From Portulaca oleracea (taxonomy: Eukaryota; Streptophyta; Magnoliopsida; Caryophyllales; Portulacaceae), in the NCBI GenBank assembly GCA_029582165.1, contig CM055877.1:31620749-31684748 (forward strand): 64,000 nt of DNA, written 5' to 3'. Under the pieces are notes generated by a model. It had not been told where the DNA came from. It worked only from the letters and a program-made list of their open reading frames with translations, and did no database searches. Shown piece after piece: positions 50,698 to 60,735 of this stretch. Numbering within the stretch: position 1 is the stretch's first letter; every line of letters begins with the position of its first letter. The translations under genes and the position numbers were made by a program.

Positions 50698-52543
50698 AAA
50701 CCCCGAAAAATTCAAAAGGTTGACCGTAACGTCGTTAATAAAATAGGTTTGACTTCGTTATTTACTGTTGTTTGTGATGTGTTTATTTATGCTAACGCTT
50801 GAGCTCGTAGGACCGTTGAGGGGCTAACAAGGGTAGATTAGTATTTTTTCGTGAATTAATATCATTATAAATATTATTATGTGATAATATGTGTTTACTA
50901 TATGTTTTAAATAATGTTTTAATTTTTCCTAAAATTCTAAAATCAGTTTTTATTAAGTAGGTTGGGTTAGGATTGGAATTAGATTAATTTGGGCCCAAAA
51001 GGGGTTGGTAGTATAAAACCCTTCTCTTCCCCCCCTCAAACCCTAATACAATCTCCCTCCTAAACCCTAGCTCTCTCTCCTCTCCCTCCTCTTCCCCCTC
51101 TGCGTCCTTGTGCGCCAGACGCCCACTTGCCGCCGCCGGACCACCGCCGGGAATCGCCTACACCACCGCAACCACCTTTCTCTTCCCCTTTTCTCCCTCT
51201 TTTCTCTCTTTTCCTCTCTTCTTTCCCCTGCCTCTGCCTCGCACTCGTGCCCAGACGACCACCGGTCATCACCACCACCGTCGCCCACCAGCGCCGCCGT
51301 CGCCACCCTCGCCGGCGACCCTCTCATCGCTTCTAACGTCGCGAGCCATCGATCGAAGAAAACCCCCTCGACGCTGCGCTGCTGCCACCGCTCGGAATTT
51401 CGACGTCAACCACCGCCCTAGCTGCCTCCGACGACGCCCTGACCGCCGACCTCGACCCCGACGCCAACACCCCTGACCACCGTTCGCCCAGTCGCCGGGA
51501 AAGCTGCCCTGAACCCTACGTAAACCCTAACCCTAAACCCTAACTGATTTCTATATTTTTGATATTTTCCTTTTCCTTTTTCTTTTCTGTTCTTAATTTC
51601 AAAAATTCAATTGTTTTATTAATTATTGAATTGTATTATTTATTTATGATTAGTTTTGTAATTAGGAAAATTATATGTAATCTTGTTCTTAATTGTAATT
51701 ATGTGTAATTGTTATCTAATATGTGTAATTGTTAGTATTAGGGTTGTAATAGTTGATTATTAGGTTTTAAAGTGGTTCTTTAAATTTCTTTATATTCTTT
51801 TTATGTTATGTTAGACCACCATATTATTGTATGCATGAATTTTGAGAATTTATTTACCTAGGTTAATTCTTGAATAATTTAAGTAATAAATCGTTATTGT
51901 TCTTTGAGATTAAATTGTTGAGTTTGTTTAATAACTTAGTTAACTTACTCCAAGTAATTCTTGTTAATAAAATCTTGAATTCTTGATTTAGTTAGTAAAA
52001 GAATTGGTTGTTGAGTTTTTCTTGATTAGTAGTTACTTGTCATATTATACCTTGTGTTATATTTCCGAAAGACCTCCTTGAATCTTGATTAAAGAAACCA
52101 CATGTTTAACCACCTTTTATTGTTCCTTGAAATTCTTGCTTTACTGTTATAACCTTGTAAATAATTCATGGTTAAAGTATTATATTTCTTGTTTGATTTT
52201 AGGATTGATTAAAAGTAGTAAAGTGTTTCCATGTTTTCTAAATTGGGTTAATGTTAAAAGTTTAATTGTTGGACCTAAGTTAAGTTGGACTTTATACCTT
52301 AGACCCTAGTTACTATTTTGAGCCCAAATTAGAACCCGGAGATCAATTGGTAAAAGTTAGAACCGAAATTACAAATTTATTAAGAACCGGTAACGGGATA
52401 GTTTTGTTAGGAACCCTTTTAACTGGAGGTTCCCTTAGATGTTCCCTTAGATGTTAGGAACAATAGGAATTTTACGGATCGAACATTTGATTTGTATAAC
52501 CCGAGTTATAATATTTTTACCAGAACCTATCAGATTTGGACCA
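50694..52543 (+). repeat. Truncated Tekay-family LTR
   Basis: Begins TGTAAAACCCCGAAAAATTC and follows the family LTR through the TATA/telo-box region (about 51,013-51,050), the GC-rich block (51,060-51,510), AAACCCTAACCCTAAACCC near 51,524 and the T-rich part. It stops at 52,543 in the ACCAGAACCTATCAGATTTG segment. The remaining 1.4 kb or so is replaced by an L1 element. It is closer to the minus-strand element at 57,290 than to the 25,970 element. Confidence 0.88.
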
Positions 52544-54535
52544 AAAACACAAAGAAACACAAGTTTCAAAAACAACATCAAAACCAACCACAAACTCTAA
52601 TAGAGCTTCAAATTAGCATCAGACTTAATGAAAAGAATAACTATAGAAGGAGACCTAGAAATGCCTTGGTGGAATCTTCTGTTTCTCTCACCCCAGATGT
52701 GGTATATAAGAGCAGAAAGAACCAGACTCTGTTTCTGACCTCCAAACCCAGAACTAGCCCAATCAATACAATACCAGTGACTCCAATCTGGACAGCTGCT
52801 GAAGAAAGATAACCAGACCTCCTCACAAATCTGCTTCGAATACTCGCATTCAAAAAGAATATGAGAATTCGACTCTAACTGATTATGGCATAGGAAGCAA
52901 CGGTTAGCCAAATGAACCCCAAATTTCTGCAGTCTATCTAGGGTAACAAGCCTACCATGAATAGCCATCCAAGCCATAAAAGCACATTTAGGTATGCGAG
53001 ATTTACTCCACACCAACTTATGCCAAGAAACCTTTTCATGATGATCCTTTATGAAATCATAGCCCAGCTTAATAGAGTATGACTTACCCTCCAAAATCAA
53101 TTTCTGAAATAAGGGCCGAAGTACATCTCTAGTATGCAGAAGCTTCCGCCAATACCAACTTGCATTTTGTTTGATCTCACAAGACAAAATCGAATCCTTC
53201 TTCATATAGATGTGATGGACCCACCGAAACCATAAAGACTCCTTGTTGCTAATCAGTTGCCAAACCAGAGCACCAAGAGCTGCAGAATTCCAAGCTTGTA
53301 CATCCCGATTGTTAAGTCCACCCTCACATTTAAAAAGACAGCAAGTTGACCAAGAAACTGGAGGAGCTCTATTCTCATTACCCCAGAGGAAACCACGACA
53401 TATCTTCTTAATGCTAGCAATAACTTCCTTTGGGATGATAAAAATTTGTGCCCAGTATGTATGTAATGACATCAGAATACTATTGATAAGCACAATTCTA
53501 CCCGCAGAAGTGAGTTTTTTTACTGTCCAGCCTTGTATTCTCTTGGTTATTTTCTCAATCAAAATTGCACAATCATGTCTATTCAAACGATAGGGCTTAA
53601 TAGGGACTCCTAAATATCTGAAGGGAAGAGACCCTTCTTTGAAACCCAAAATCCCCAGAATCTCAGATTTAGTAGATAGTGCAACATTAGCAAACACTAT
53701 ATCAGACTTAGCATGATTAGGGCACAAACCTGAGACTGATGAGAAATGTTGTAGAGCTCCTGCAAGAACACCCACACTGGATGTATTTCCACTACAGAAC
53801 ATAAGCATATCATCTGCAAAACATAGGTGAGTAATCTTGAGCTTGGAGCAAAATTGATGGTATTTGAAATCAGACCCCTCAATAGCCTCTTTGATTGTTC
53901 TATCAAGATAATCCATCACGATCACAAATAATAAAGGTGAGATCGGATCTCCTTGTCGTAAACCCCTGCCACTCCCAAAATAACCATATGAAGATCCGTT
54001 GAAGCCCACAGAAAATTTGGTCGTAGAAACACAAGTCATAATGAGCTCTACAAACTTCCAGGGAAAGTTTAGCGCCAGGAGGAGATTCCTAAGGAAGTCC
54101 CAATCAACCGTGTCATAAGCCTTTTGGATACCCACTTTCAATAAACAACTTGGAGAGGCTCCCTTCCTGTTATAAAACCTGACCAAATCTTCAGCAATTA
54201 ATATGTTGTGCAGAATTGATCGTCCTTCAACAAACGCTGCTTATGATATATCAACCAGCTCTGGAAGGACTTCAGACAATCTATTGCACAATAGTTTTGT
54301 GATCACCTTATAGAGGACATTACAACAGGCAATTGGTCTCAAATCACTAACACCCTTCGGACAGTGCACCTTAGGAATCATAGTAAGTACTGTTGCATTG
54401 ACTTCACCAAGGAGCTTTCCAGTGTGAAAGAAATCCTTAACAGCAGCTACCACATCACCTTTAATTTCAGACCAGGCCATTTTGAAGAAAGAAGCACTGT
54501 AACCATCCGGCCCTGGACTCCTAGTTCCAATCTTC
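52544..54535 (-). pseudogene. L1-type LINE, 5'-truncated ORF2
   Basis: The minus-strand ORF2 runs from about 54,535 (SPGPDGYSASFFKMAWSEIK) to the stop at 52,597. Motifs: TVLTMIPKVHCPKGVSDLRP, AAFVEGRSIL, motif A LLKVGIQKAYDTVDWDFL, GLRQGDPISPLLFVIVMDYL, motif C LCFADDMLMF, then the C-terminal zf-RVT region (VSWHKLVWSKSRIPKCAFMA, CFLCHNQLESNSHILFEC). One stop TAA at 54,241-54,243 stands where related elements have CAA. The first catalytic Asp of motif A is Gly (codon 54,130-54,132). The 3' tail is about 53 nt with no poly-A, and no TSD was found. Endonuclease and ORF1 are missing. Confidence 0.93.
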
Positions 54536-54540
54536 TAACC

Positions 54541-56909
54541 ATTTTATTTGTATGAAAATTGATGTAGAAATGAATAAAAGCTAAACGGTAACCTCACTAT
54601 GATTTTTATATGAGTTAGTGAACACATTTACTCCCCATAATCTTACTATGATTTTTATAGTGACCTTTAGTATAAATTAGCAAAGATTCATTAATTTTAA
54701 AAAGATCAAATGTACTAATTGCTAATAATGTGCCTTTAAATTGAATCACTATAATGATTAATTTATTGTCCTATATATTAACAATTAGAGTAACTCCTAG
54801 TCCCCTAATTAATAATTAGAATTCTTTTTTTTTTTAAAAAAAATTTCTTAAACCTTTTCCTTTTTATTCTAGTAGTTGTTTATTTTTTCCGATAAGATAA
54901 ATGGAATCCATGTTTTATTGTTCTTAATATGTACATGCTTGCAACGGATTTCTTAAATGCCATTCTATATTCCCTATTTAAAATATCATTGTCAATTTCA
55001 TCTCTCTCTATACATATTGTTTGAAATACATAATAATATTTTAGATATTCGGTTAGTATGTAGCGTAAATAAAATTTGTCTAATAATATTTTTATAATAT
55101 TGGATAATAATATTAATAATAATAATAATATATAATAAATTTTTAATATAATATTTTAGATATCCAACATAGAAGTGCATGTTATTTTAAAACAATTGGT
55201 GTTTGAATAATATTTTGATGCTAAAAGATGGATTTAATATATTCCTTATATTACATATATATCATGCAATATTTTTAAAAGACTAATATTTTTCTAAAAA
55301 ATAGATGATAAATATTCAAATAATTCAATAAAGACTTGTGAAAAGATGATAAATTGTTAGTACCTGAAATTTTTCCTTCAATTTGTTGATCAAATTACTG
55401 TCTAAATATTTGGTGCTTTATTAAAATCTTTGGCAAAAATTTTGTTCATCATTCTTATTATTCAAGTGTAACCTGCACCCAAAAAAAAAATTAGTTAAAC
55501 AATGTAAAAGGAAATGGAGAATATAGATATGATCAAATTAGAAAAATCAACAACTAAAAGAAAAAAATATAATTAAAATCGTATAATAAAAACATATAAA
55601 AGAAGATTGCAAAGTGGACATACAAAGAAAATCATTTGGAAAAGGGGAGGGGTGGGGGGGGGGGGGGTGTGAAGAAGGGGAGGAGTGACATCCCTTATTT
55701 ATGATCATCATAAGGTTATTAAAGGTGGTGATTATTTTTGAGTAACTTATGGTTTAGTGCCTTTAAAATGATTATAAATGATAATAAGTTACACAAATAA
55801 TTACAAAAGATGATAAGTTACAAAATTGATGTAGTTAATAAATTATTTTATTTTATTTTTGGTAAAGTTCTACTTAAAAGAATTTGTTAACTCTTCTTTA
55901 AATAATCAAGTTATATATACAAAGATATTTTATCATTATTGAACTTTTTATGGAAGAATATTGGTTTTCTATTAAAATGATTTTTACAAAAAAATAAAGT
56001 CATTAATAAAATAATTTTTTATTAATGAAATTCATATATTTTCTAGCAAATAATACAATTCGTATCAAATTTGTCAAAGATTTACCGTTGGGTGCACAAA
56101 ATTTAATTAAAATTTATTGTTGTCTTCAATTAAAATAAAAATTATATTATTTTGTAACTTCTATCATTAAGTTCATAACTTATGTCTTAATGCTCATTTT
56201 TATTTTTTACAAAATGAATTGTGTCAACAATATTCTAATTTAATACATTTTTTTAGTTAAAATTAAACATTTAAATATGTAAAATTTATGTTATTACATT
56301 TTATAATTCATAAAGAGAACAATAGGATTTTATAAAAATGATGATATTTTTATGGGAGATACTTTTATCGAAGTGACGATAATTTTTTACATAGTTGATA
56401 TATAATTGCATGTTATTTTATTGTTTATGTTATTAATAATTTTCTTTATATGTTAAATAATATCATCTTAATGAATATTTATTTGATTAGTAATTTATCC
56501 TACATAAAATGTAATTGTCATTTTATTTAATTTATATTTGTGTTATTTAATTTTTCTTTTCATTTTAAGTTAATGAATGTCATTTTAATGAATATTTATT
56601 TTATGAGTTATTTTTTAAAATTTATTGTTAGCAAGTAGTTACTCTTCCTATAATTAATATGTATGGAGCATCTTTTTTTTTTTTTAAAGAAAAACATAAA
56701 AGACCAATTATGAATTTACAAAAATGCCTTATAGAATACATAAATTTCGATCCTCACCCTTTGTACCCAGAAATATATATATATATATATATATGATTGC
56801 ACTCTTAACCTTCTTTTAATTTATAGTGCCACAGATGATGAAAACAACAATCAAGAATTAAATCATTTAAATTCATCTAAAGTTTTCTCATGTTCCTTAT
56901 ATTGAATTG
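54541..56909. other. AT-rich intergenic DNA
   Basis: No ORF of interest. Holds a long G-run near 55,645-55,672 (G4-T-G14 type), A/T homopolymers and an (AT)n run at about 56,772-56,793. The TAACTTATxxTTTAGTGCC and AAGTTACA segments near 55,740-55,830 look like a degenerate repeat. Confidence 0.4.
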
Positions 56910-57268
56910 TACTACCTCCGTCCCTTATTGAGTGTCAAGTTAAGTAACTTTATAAGTCCTATGTCCTTAGAAAATTGAGTAAAACAATTGCACTTGGACA
57001 AGTATACCCCTTTCACTTTTTTTTCGATAATTAGTGGCTATTAAGCCAGATTTTATTCAAAGTCGGAAATAAAATGCCAAAAGGCACTATAAAATGCTTC
57101 CCCTTTCACTTAGCAATGACTTTTCACATCTTAAATAATATTTAGATTTCCAAAGCATCATTAATATGGGTAATATAGGTATTTTAATCATTGAAATTGT
57201 AAAATTGATAAATAGAAAGGGACAAAATAATTAGAAAATTTGACACTCATTCATGGACGGAGGTAGTA
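56910..57268. mobile_element. Stowaway-type MITE, itself interrupted
   Basis: The element 56,912-57,266 starts CTACCTCCGTCCCTTATTGA and ends with the inverted CATGGACGGAGGTAG, flanked by TA. Without the 81-bp insertion and its duplicated 11 bp it would be about 263 bp. Confidence 0.87.
57019..57099 (-). mobile_element. 81-bp LINE 3'-end fragment with 11-bp TSD
   Basis: Flanked by cccctttcact at 57,008-57,018 and 57,100-57,110. On the minus strand it ends TAATAGCCACTAATTATCG plus an A run, as plant L1 3' ends do. It is a severely 5'-truncated insertion inside the Stowaway MITE. Confidence 0.75.
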
Positions 57269-57289
57269 AAATTTAAATGTAAGACTAAT

Positions 57290-58009
57290 TGTAACGCCCC
57301 GAAAATTCAATTATAGAAAAGTCAAAGTCAAACTAACGTTAACAGACAAAACTTAGCGGAAGACTTCAAATTTAGTTTGGGCGTCACTGCTGTATCCCCG
57401 AAGGAATACAAGGCGAGAAAGGAAAACACAATTGTCTGCTAACGGTAACTACTAACAACTCAAAACAAAACTTTAAGATTTCATAACGAAAACAAAAAAA
57501 GATTCAAGGACTTCTAGACTCGTCGTCCTCACTTCTAATTCCCGTCCCCAGCATTTAGATCTTCACTTGAAAACAAAACATTTCAAAAAAATGAGGGGGA
57601 AATCTCAGTAATGTCTACCCCTAACGTTTAAAACAGTTTAAGTTCTTTTCAATTCATTTGGGGAGAGGGATCAAATCAAACGTTTTACAAACCTTTAATC
57701 CCAAACTATTTCCTCAACCCATCCAATCCATATTTTAATTTGCGGGCGGGATATCAAATCCCATAAAGAACATCGCCTACCAAACGCATCAAACAACTAT
57801 CCTATATCAGGGATGAAACCCTAATCTCCTGGCACATAACCCATACAGACATCGAATCCTGGTCTCAGGGTTATCACCCGCATAAACATTAGGCTCTCAA
57901 AGGCATCAAACAGTCGCCCACCAAAGGCATCATAACATCTATCCTATATCAGGGATGAAACCCTGATCTCCTGGCACATAACCCATACAGGCATCGAATC
58001 CTGGTCTCA
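57290..58009 (-). repeat. 3' LTR remnant (last 720 bp)
   Basis: Ends GGGGCGTTACA on the minus strand at 57,290. It contains two copies of the 140-bp LTR unit and then stops at the ctca junction with protease. Confidence 0.92.
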
Positions 58010-59508
58010 AACTCCTATCCTGCTATCACTATAGGACATCCACCATATAACTCTCCACAACTAATGGTATCCCCGGTAGGTAGGGCTACCGACATAGGCT
58101 TACTATTCTCCGAGGGTTTCATCTTAGCCTTCTCTACTATAGCTCGTCCAACAAAAGAATGACTAGCACCAGAATCAAACAAAACAGAGATATTGTAGAG
58201 GTGGAGAGAGAAGGTACCCGTCACAACGTCTGCTTCATTCTCAGCCTCTTCTTTCCTCATTACATATACTCGTCCTCCTGCGTTGCGCGGTGGTTGTTGT
58301 TGCTGACGAGGCGGGTTCACTGGCCTCCCTTGGTTGTTTCGATTTCCACCGGAACCATCCCGGTTTTGTTGTTGTGGCCTTTGATTCCCATTATAGCCTC
58401 CCCGATTTTGATATGTTGTTTGCGGGGCTCTCCAATTCCCGTTATTCCCATTGTTTCCATTATTTCCACCATTATTACCCCCTGAGTTATGTAAAGGGCA
58501 TTGCCTGATGTGATGTTGGAGACTCCCACATTTAAAGCATCCTCCCTTTGCAGCTCCTGATCTACAATTCCTAGCAAGATGGCCAGATCGACCACAAATC
58601 CCACAAATAGGCACATGAGTTGGTCCACGTCCCGAAGGTTGGTTGTTTTGCCAGTTGTTGGGGCGGAACCTCTTTTCCTGATAAAATTGAGGTGGGTTGA
58701 AACGGGGTGGCTCTTTCCTCTTTTGCTCCTGTATGCCTAACTGTCGTTCCATGTCATGCATCACCCTTTCTACAGTGAGGGCAACGTTCAGCATGTTCTG
58801 ATAAGACGTGAACTCCCGTGATGACATGCGATCCTAAATCTTGCAATTCAATCCATCCCAGAAACGGTCCATCCTTAGCTGCTCAGTGGCTACCAAAGCA
58901 GATGCAAATCGAGATAATTCGGTGAACTTTGCAGAGTAGGCGAGCACGCTAGTTTCCCCTTGACGCAGATTCATGAATTCTTTTTCTTTCGCCTTCTGGA
59001 GGGAAATTGGGTAAAATCGATCCTTTAGCACAATCTTGAAGCGGTTCCAGTCGAAACCCGGTTCAGTCCTTATTTCCTTCACACTGGCCTACCACAAATC
59101 GGCCTCTTCCTTCAGGTGGTAAGCAGCAAAGTCCACCCTTAACTCCTCAGGACAGCGTGTGGTGTCGAAAATCTTCTCAATTTCCCTAACCCAATCTTCA
59201 AAGACCTTGGGGTCAGCTACCCCGGTGTAAGTGGGCGGGTTGAAGCTATTGAACCTTTGAAGGAGAGCGGAGGGATCATTTTCCCTTTCTCCTCCTTGTC
59301 GATCCACCACCCTCTTCAGTAAATCCTCGTGCTTGTTAAGCATCTCAATCATCAGCAAGCTGGCTAGGTCGTTCCCCGGTGCTGTTGCACTCAGCCCGGA
59401 TATCAAATGAGGAAGACGTTGGCGCGATTCATTAGCATTTGGCGCGATTGCGGCTTGTGGGCGTTCCCTATTACCGTGGTTGGGTTGAGAACCGTTCACG
59501 TCCGACAT
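58010..59508 (-). pseudogene. Tekay gag and protease start
   Basis: Starts MSDVNGSQPNHGNRERPQ as in the plus-strand copy. The gag core includes DWVREIEKIFDTTRCPEELR. Stops are TAG at 59,089-59,091 (for TGG) and TAG at 58,834-58,836 (for CAG). The two zinc knuckles CGICGRSGHLARNC and CFKCGSLQHHIRQC and protease LFDSGASHSFVG are intact. The frame ends when the protease is cut at 58,009, before the GMDWLA motif. Both stops need one transition each. Confidence 0.92.
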
Positions 59509-59887
59509 CCTGATTCAAAGGGTTGATTTAGACTACTTAAGGGTTTTCCAATCCATTATCTCAACATCATACTAGAGGTAACTACTTGGTCCGGTCTTCT
59601 CATAGGGTGCTAAACAATACGAAAATTGTAATTCTATTTCACCAAGTAATTTCTTATGTCATCAATTTATTTCACGAATTTTCATCACATATTGAAAGGT
59701 CACATATATACCAGTATCACAAAACAAAATTTCTATGCACACCAATGTAATCATATGTACAATATTCCCATCGGGGCAATTACCCAAAAGAAACAACATG
59801 CCCATATCCAGATTATATCATAGTTCAACAAAAAAATACAAGCGTAACAGCTATACACTAATACTCAACACATCGTGGCCATCCCAC
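59509..59887 (-). other. Spacer between leader ORF and gag
   Basis: About 379 bp, AT-rich and without ORF, conserved in length with the plus copy (29,221-29,596, 376 bp). Confidence 0.6.
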
Positions 59888-60550
59888 TCAGATGATCCTC
59901 CTGCATCGAGGGTTCTTCCTCGCTGAAACTGGAGTCCACTCGGGATCACTCGTCTCATCCCCTGAGCCCTCCTCGGGGTCTTCTCCTGTCCCCCGGTCCA
60001 CCTCATCCTCCTCCTCGGGCGGGATCTCATGCTCGGGCTCGACGGCGGGTGCAGCCGTGACCCTAGAGGTTACCTCGGGCTCGGGATCCTTGGCGCTGTC
60101 CTCTGTGGGATCCTCCTCCGGATCTTCTTCATGGTCATCCTCATGATCCTCAGCTGGTGCAGGAGCTGGGTTCACTTGGACCCTCTCTACTCGGCGCATC
60201 CCAATCCGGGTGATCCTAGAAAAGACCCCCGGAGTTCGATGCTCCGGCTCTACCCGGTACCTCTGACACCAACAACACGGGTGTGGGTACCCCTCCTCCG
60301 GAAGCAGGGGTGGCAGCAACGACGGCACAGTATGGCCCCACCAGGGATCGTCTCGTAAGATGAGTAGAAAAGCGTTGGCCTGAGCTTCCTCGTTGCCACG
60401 CAAGCAGGAGTTCGGGACATCCTTGGTGTATCGATCGATCTCATCGTAGAAATTTAGCATGTGGGTTCCCAAGTACCCACCAGGAGGAATGGGTGTGTAG
60501 CGGTGGAAGCACGGCGTGGGGTGCTGGTGACAGTGTGTGCGTTGTGCCAT
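59888..60550 (-). CDS. Leader ORF upstream of gag (220 aa, unknown function)
   Basis: An uninterrupted frame MAQRTHCHQHPTPCFHRYTP to KNPRCRRII, placed between the primer site and gag in the sense direction. Residues 1-30 are His/Pro/Cys-rich. Residues 31-75 look folded (MLNFYDEIDRYTKDVP, ANAFLLILRDDPWWG). A CCWC cluster is at 92-95. Residues 134-205 are strongly acidic (EDHEDDHEEDPEEDPTED) and the tail is basic. No RT, gag or protease motif is present and I do not recognise the family. The 3' 42 codons are conserved in the plus copy. It starts about 185 nt after the LTR, so it would be the first ORF on the genomic RNA. Additional ORFs of unknown role are known in some other large plant retrotransposons; an acidic accessory or chaperone-like role is only a guess. 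Confidence 0.7.
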   Translation of the reverse strand: MAQRTHCHQHPTPCFHRYTPIPPGGYLGTHMLNFYDEIDRYTKDVPNSCLRGNEEAQANAFLLILRDDPWWGHTVPSLLPPLLPEEGYPHPCCWCQRYRVEPEHRTPGVFSRITRIGMRRVERVQVNPAPAPAEDHEDDHEEDPEEDPTEDSAKDPEPEVTSRVTAAPAVEPEHEIPPEEEDEVDRGTGEDPEEGSGDETSDPEWTPVSARKNPRCRRII

Positions 60551-60720
60551 CCTACATAATCAAAACATATTAGCAACACAGAGAACATTATATTCATAAT
60601 CACACAACTTTAGAAAGCATGAATCCCTTTTCCCATCCTACACTCATCGCTCCGAACTTAGCTTCCTAGGGTCCATCTAAACCTAAAGGACTTTGAGGAG
60701 CTACTAGGTCGCAACCCAGA

Positions 60721-60732
60721 GCTCTGATACCA
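60721..60732 (-). other. Primer-binding site, tRNA-iMet type
   Basis: The minus strand reads TGGTATCAGAGC starting four bases after the LTR end. Confidence 0.92.
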
Positions 60733-60735
60733 TTC

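Noticed and set aside
51520..51545. Interstitial telomere or chromosome-end fusion from AAACCCTAACCCTAAACCC
   Set aside because: Only about three units, and they occur at the same LTR position in all family copies; they are promoter-type telo-boxes of the LTR.
50694..52543. A solo LTR of the Tekay family
   Set aside because: It lacks the last 1.4 kb or so and the terminal CA, so it is a truncated LTR, not a recombination-derived solo LTR.
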